DNA from: Atrina japonica
Taxonomy: Eukaryota > Mollusca > Bivalvia > Pterioida > Pinnidae
Direction: 5' to 3'
Length of the DNA: 64,000 nucleotides
Assembly (NCBI GenBank): GCA_030159075.1
Contig: BROG01000252.1
Coordinates: forward strand, 62,001-126,000
The notes below the pieces were generated by a model. That model was not told where the DNA came from. It saw only the letters and a list, made by a program, of their open reading frames with translations, and searched no databases. Positions 60,319-64,000 of the stretch are shown one piece after another. How positions within the stretch are numbered: the first letter of the stretch is position 1; every line of letters begins with the position of its first letter. The translations under genes and the position numbers were made by a program.

Positions 60319-60682
60319 TCAATTCATTTGATCATGGATGACAAACACCACAAGTTGAATAACAATGGTCATAGTTCATGTCAATGAATGGACAGACTGA
60401 ATCCTGTGACTCTGTCAAAAATAAAATACAAAAGTCAACATTGAAATACATGTAAAAAATAAGTTCGCAGTTTAACAGTGGGGAAATAACCTATCATATG
60501 AGATGATATCTCAGATCTTCTGTACTGCATCCCATAAATGAAATGTTTTGAGAAATTTGACAGTGATGGATTCTGGGCAGACCAAGGCCTAATATTTCAT
60601 CAAAATTAGACTCAGTAAAATTTGCAAAGCTGGATAAACATGTTAAGTTTTTATGGTCTTGGAAGATAAGATCTATTTACAC

Positions 60683-61232
60683 TACAGTGAAACCTATCCA
60701 GTCCTGTGAGATTACTGTCATAGAATACCACCTGTCGTTTGAGTTCACCTTCTGAAAACCACTAAAGGGGCATTAGCTGTTTTTACCCAAAAAAAAAAAA
60801 AAAAAAATATCAGTTTTACTATTTGTACTTGATGTACAATAACAAATAAGAGCTACATACATGTAGGCATGAAAAATCTTATATTCCCATATATTTTGTG
60901 AAAATAAGGTCAGGTCCAGTGTGGTATGCATATACAAATAGTATGGTTGAATTAATCAATTGCAAGTAAATAATTGCCAAACTGGGTTTCTCAAGCAATT
61001 TTCACAAACTATATAGGAATTAGAAATTTTTCATGCCTGTGTATATCTTCTTTTGTTATTGTACATCAATTTATGTAGCAAAAAAGGAGAGTCTTAAAAA
61101 ACACAGCTAAAGCCCCTTTAAGTAATCCTTTAGATAAAACTCCTTTTTTGAGAATATTTTTGAGAGACATTCGTCTTGTAAGACCAGACTTCAGTAGCAG
61201 AAGAGGTGGTCTTCCAAGACAGGTTCCACTGT
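60683..61232. mobile_element. MITE family C host element, interrupted
   Basis: TACAGTGAAACCTATCCAGT at the left and CCAAGACAGGTTCCACTGTA at the right are inverted repeats. The interior is interrupted by a separate palindromic element at 60763-61120. Confidence 0.6.
60763..61120. mobile_element. Nested 358-bp palindromic element
   Basis: TAAAGGGGCATTAGCTGTTT at the left mirrors ACACAGCTAAAGCCCCTTTA at the right. A further inner pair (GGCATGAAAAATCTTATATT and ATAGGAATTAGAAATTTTTCATGCC-like) extends the fold toward the centre. Contains an A run at 60789-60807. Confidence 0.7.
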
Positions 61233-61565
61233 ACAGCAATTTAGAAATATACAGATTTAAAGTCATAGCACAATCATGTCCTCTGTATCACATCTCGTTT
61301 AACCTTCTGATAATATAATTCTTGAATCAATTAAGAATATATTGAGACACTCAATACAGACATAAAATATGAAAAAAATTAACAAATACTCTGACATCTT
61401 TACAACACCATGGTTGACATCAGTATGCACTTAGTTAAGTGCTGACTGAAATTATGTGAACATTTTAATGTGTAAACAAATGTAGTAAAATTCATATAAC
61501 CCGATGGGATGGAGTCTCGTTAACCCTTTCCTGACCTGGAAGAGTGTAAATATTAGATAATAAAG

Positions 61566-61748
61566 TACAGTCTAACCTGCCTTAGCGACTCACTAATTTA
61601 AAAAACTACCTGCCTTATGTGACCTAAATGTATGACTCCCAAAGTGTATTTTTCCTATTCAAATTACCTGAATGAAGAGACCACCTGTCATATGCAACCA
61701 TTTTTGCCTCTTCTCTTGGACAGTCTCTTCAAACAGGTTTGACTGTAT
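61566..61748. mobile_element. MITE family C-like element
   Basis: TACAGTCTAACCTGCCTTAG and GCGACTC at the left; GGACAGTCTCTTCAAACAGG (TTTGACTGTA) at the right. Internal GAGACCACCTGTC is a family hallmark. Confidence 0.55.
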
Positions 61749-62690
61749 ATAAATGAGATTAAAACTACTATGAGTAATCATTCTTACTTTTCACAAAAGA
61801 TTACTCCCTCCCTCCCCACCAAGTTATGTGAACCAGATAATAAAAACATATCAGATAATACAAGATTACTTTGAGATCCTGGGTCCTAGTGTTCCATTTA
61901 CCACCACTTTCATCCTATCATCCCTTCCAGTTACCACCCCCTTCTAGAGAAATAAACACTGATCTGTGTATTTTAACTATCTGTACAATACAAACTGGTT
62001 TGTTCATCCTAAAGTACAGAACGTTGATTTATATTCCTATTTAAGTGAACAGTATTACTATAAAATAACATTTGCCTTGAATTTGCTATTTGCACACCAT
62101 GTTTATCTTCTTTTGATGTCAGGGATGTACATGTAATATTGTCTGACCAAGATCATTTCCAATCTGTATGTAATATCTATGTTGTGTCTTTGATAACTAA
62201 GAATTAGCATTCCTTCTGACGTAGAAAGTGAATAATTCAATTATGCACTGTATTGCAAATAACAGAGACTGTTTCATATCAGGTGACTTTACCCACCCCT
62301 TCCAGGCAAAAGAATGTTTGCCTTAATATCATCTAATGTTAGGCTATGTCACTAAAAGCATTTTTCCCTCTAAGAGTTGACATCAAGTAGAAACATGTAC
62401 ATTATTAAATTCACGAAATACCATTTTCCCATAAAAATGTAAAGGTAGAATTATTCTATATTTACTGGACAAAAATGTCTGAGCTTTTGTGGTGCTTCAA
62501 GTTGTTTTAATAAATGTACATAAATGTACGATGATGAAACCTATTTCCATGTACAAGATATATACATAAAATAAAATGTTAAATCAAATTAGATTTTTAT
62601 ACAAAACCTTAAAATCCTGAATCTAAAAATATATCATTCTGCACATGATAATTGATAAACTGATTGCTAAACATTTATCCAGTTTAATGT
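61749..62690. other. Intergenic sequence, possible 3' UTR of the minus-strand gene
   Basis: A+T-rich, no exon-like sequence. The end of the minus-strand transcript could not be placed. Confidence 0.3.
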
Positions 62691-62694
62691 TAAT

Positions 62695-62862
62695 ATAGTC
62701 AAACTTGTCAATAAAGGTCACTCAAGGTAACAGGCAAAAGAAGTCATTATAGACAGGTGGCCTTTATAGAGAGGTTAAAAAGTCAACAAAGGTTACGTTG
62801 AATGGCCAATATAGGAAAGCGACCTTTATACAAAGGTGGCCTTTAATGCAAGTTTGTCTGTA
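62695..62862. mobile_element. MITE family C variant
   Basis: ATAGTCAAACTTGTCAATAA (AGGTCACTC) at the left and GGCCTTTAATGCAAGTTTGT (CTGTAT) at the right; internal GGTGGCCTTTATA repeated. Similar to 41674-41932. Confidence 0.55.
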
Positions 62863-63378
62863 TTTATATACCTTCAAATAATGAACAACATCCTTCTTCC
62901 CGACATACAGTCATTAATATAATAACTGTTTATACTGAAATGCCTTTCAAATAACTGTGATGCTGGGAAAATATAACTTATAATATCAGATCAAGACAGT
63001 GAATGAAAATCTTGGAAATGACTTTCTACATATGCATATATCACATGTAGGTGCTGAAGTTCATAAAAACAATCTAATTATGTTGTAATAAGACCTAAGG
63101 CAGACATGAAACCAACAGTGACTATTTATACAGAAACACTGGACAAAATATCTTGATAAATCCTGGGCCTATGAATATAAATTTGATATTCAGCTTCAAG
63201 TTAACCCCATTTTCTACCAATCAAATATATGATTAGTTATAACATCAGTTCTGATTGGTAGAGATTGAATTCAGATTGGAGGTGTGCATGATAAGAAGTT
63301 TCTGTGGCCCTGATGTATACATGTCTGCCAACTAATGATTATTGTGATGAAAGACTGGTGTATATAAAACATAACAGT

Positions 63379-63561
63379 TCAGTCCCACTCTTCATCGTAA
63401 TCATCTTCCTGCTCGTCATTATTTTGGTTTTCAACAGGAGGATCTATTGGTCTTATGTTATTAAGTAAGTCTCTCATGGCCTCCATAAGAACATTCACAC
63501 CTTGTCGTAGATAAGGACCCCGTTCTCCCCCTTCAGCCCCTTGTTCTGCAGGTGCTGGCTC
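63379..63561 (-). CDS. Last exon of an unidentified minus-strand gene (acidic C-terminus)
   Basis: On the minus strand the acceptor TGATTTTAG precedes a phase-0 exon of 183 bases: EPAPAEQGAEGGERGPYLRQ, GVNVLMEAMRDLLNNIRPID, then PPVENQNNDEQEDDYDEEWD and a TGA at 63381-63379. A predicted amphipathic helix (VNVLMEAMRDLLNNI) sits between an Ala/Pro/Gly-rich linker and an Asp/Glu-rich tail ending in Trp-Asp. No other frame is open on this strand, and local G+C is raised against the flanks. Upstream exons lie to the right of the window or in its last 400 bases, where I see none. I do not recognise the family. Confidence 0.65.
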   Translation of the reverse strand, partial: EPAPAEQGAEGGERGPYLRQGVNVLMEAMRDLLNNIRPIDPPVENQNNDEQEDDYDEEWD

Positions 63562-64000
63562 CTAAAATCACACAAAATATATTAACATTTACATTTGAAA
63601 TATTTTCAATTATATGATTTCTCAGTGTCATGAAGTAATAACTACAAGCTGATTGTTCCCACTAACTTATTCACCCCTGGACACATTTGTGATAGTCTTA
63701 CTCATTGATTTACAGAAGAGTCTACTGTTTTTCAGGGGTTGATGAGTTAAAACAAATTATATGGCTGTTTCTCCACCAAACTTAAGAGCTTGTGATTCAA
63801 TATTGTACTAAAAACAACACTGACTACAGCCTGTGATACAGTATTTCACTTAGAACAGTATTGATGCTGTTGCTCTTTTCCCACCTCTGTAGGTCTTAAA
63901 GTAATGAAAGATAATATTTAGTCAATAGAAATATATAATTTTGAAAAAAAAAATAGATACATGTACAATTTTTTATGAAATACTGCAAAAGAATACATTG
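63562..64000 (-). other. Intron of the minus-strand gene
   Basis: A+T-rich. Contains an inverted repeat at 63664-63749 (AACTTATTCACCCCTGG and CAGGGGTTGATGAGTT) reminiscent of palindromic family E. Confidence 0.4.

Overview
The window looks like A+T-rich nuclear DNA from a metazoan, most likely a marine mollusc and probably a bivalve. The evidence is intron-split genes with canonical GT-AG (and one GC-AG) boundaries, long microsatellites, tRNA-derived SINEs whose tails resemble repeats widespread in bivalve genomes (a conserved segment around 'ATATGGAGACGTCACC', then AACAAACAAA), and many short palindromic MITEs. No prokaryotic gene organisation, rRNA, functional tRNA or CRISPR array is visible. 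The species assignment is inference.

Four protein-coding loci can be supported. (1) A + strand secreted serine-beta-lactamase-like protein: a signal-peptide exon at 904-946 joins a large exon at 15766-17747 across a 14.8 kb intron. Two catalytic residues appear lost (the SxxK Ser is Ala, the YxN Tyr is Ile), and a long C-terminal repeat region follows, so it is probably a pseudoenzyme. (2) GINS3/PSF3, a subunit of the replicative GINS complex, + strand, three exons between 27740 and 33034. Its first intron uses a rare GC donor. (3) An unrecognised serine-rich, coiled-coil protein on the + strand from 37625. Exons 1-6 give a 622-residue product ending at 43933. Three further exons (45454-45615, 51199-51293, 56874-57625) continue in compatible phase, either by skipping exon 6 or by using a strong donor inside it. 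Exon 6 and the last exon carry related coiled-coil modules. (4) The last exon of a minus-strand gene with an acidic C-terminus at 63379-63561; the rest lies beyond the right edge.

The remaining sequence is introns and intergenic DNA filled with repeats. The 1-15.7 kb intron holds SINEs, TC/GA tracts and a 33-bp minisatellite. The 18-27 kb interval has a 47-bp minisatellite, several hairpin elements and SINEs. The coiled-coil gene hosts 59-bp, ~32-bp and ~71-bp tandem arrays and many MITEs with ACAGTGGAACCT-like ends, two of which closely bracket exon 5. The right end (58-63 kb) contains a 32-bp minisatellite, a SINE, nested palindromic elements and more MITEs.

The genes show no sign of working together; they look like unrelated neighbours. 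The least explained items are the catalytically altered beta-lactamase-like protein, the modular 3' half of the coiled-coil gene, and the 93-bp hairpin element with a perfect 10-bp direct repeat. All exon models come from reading frame, phase and splice-site agreement by eye and have no transcript support.
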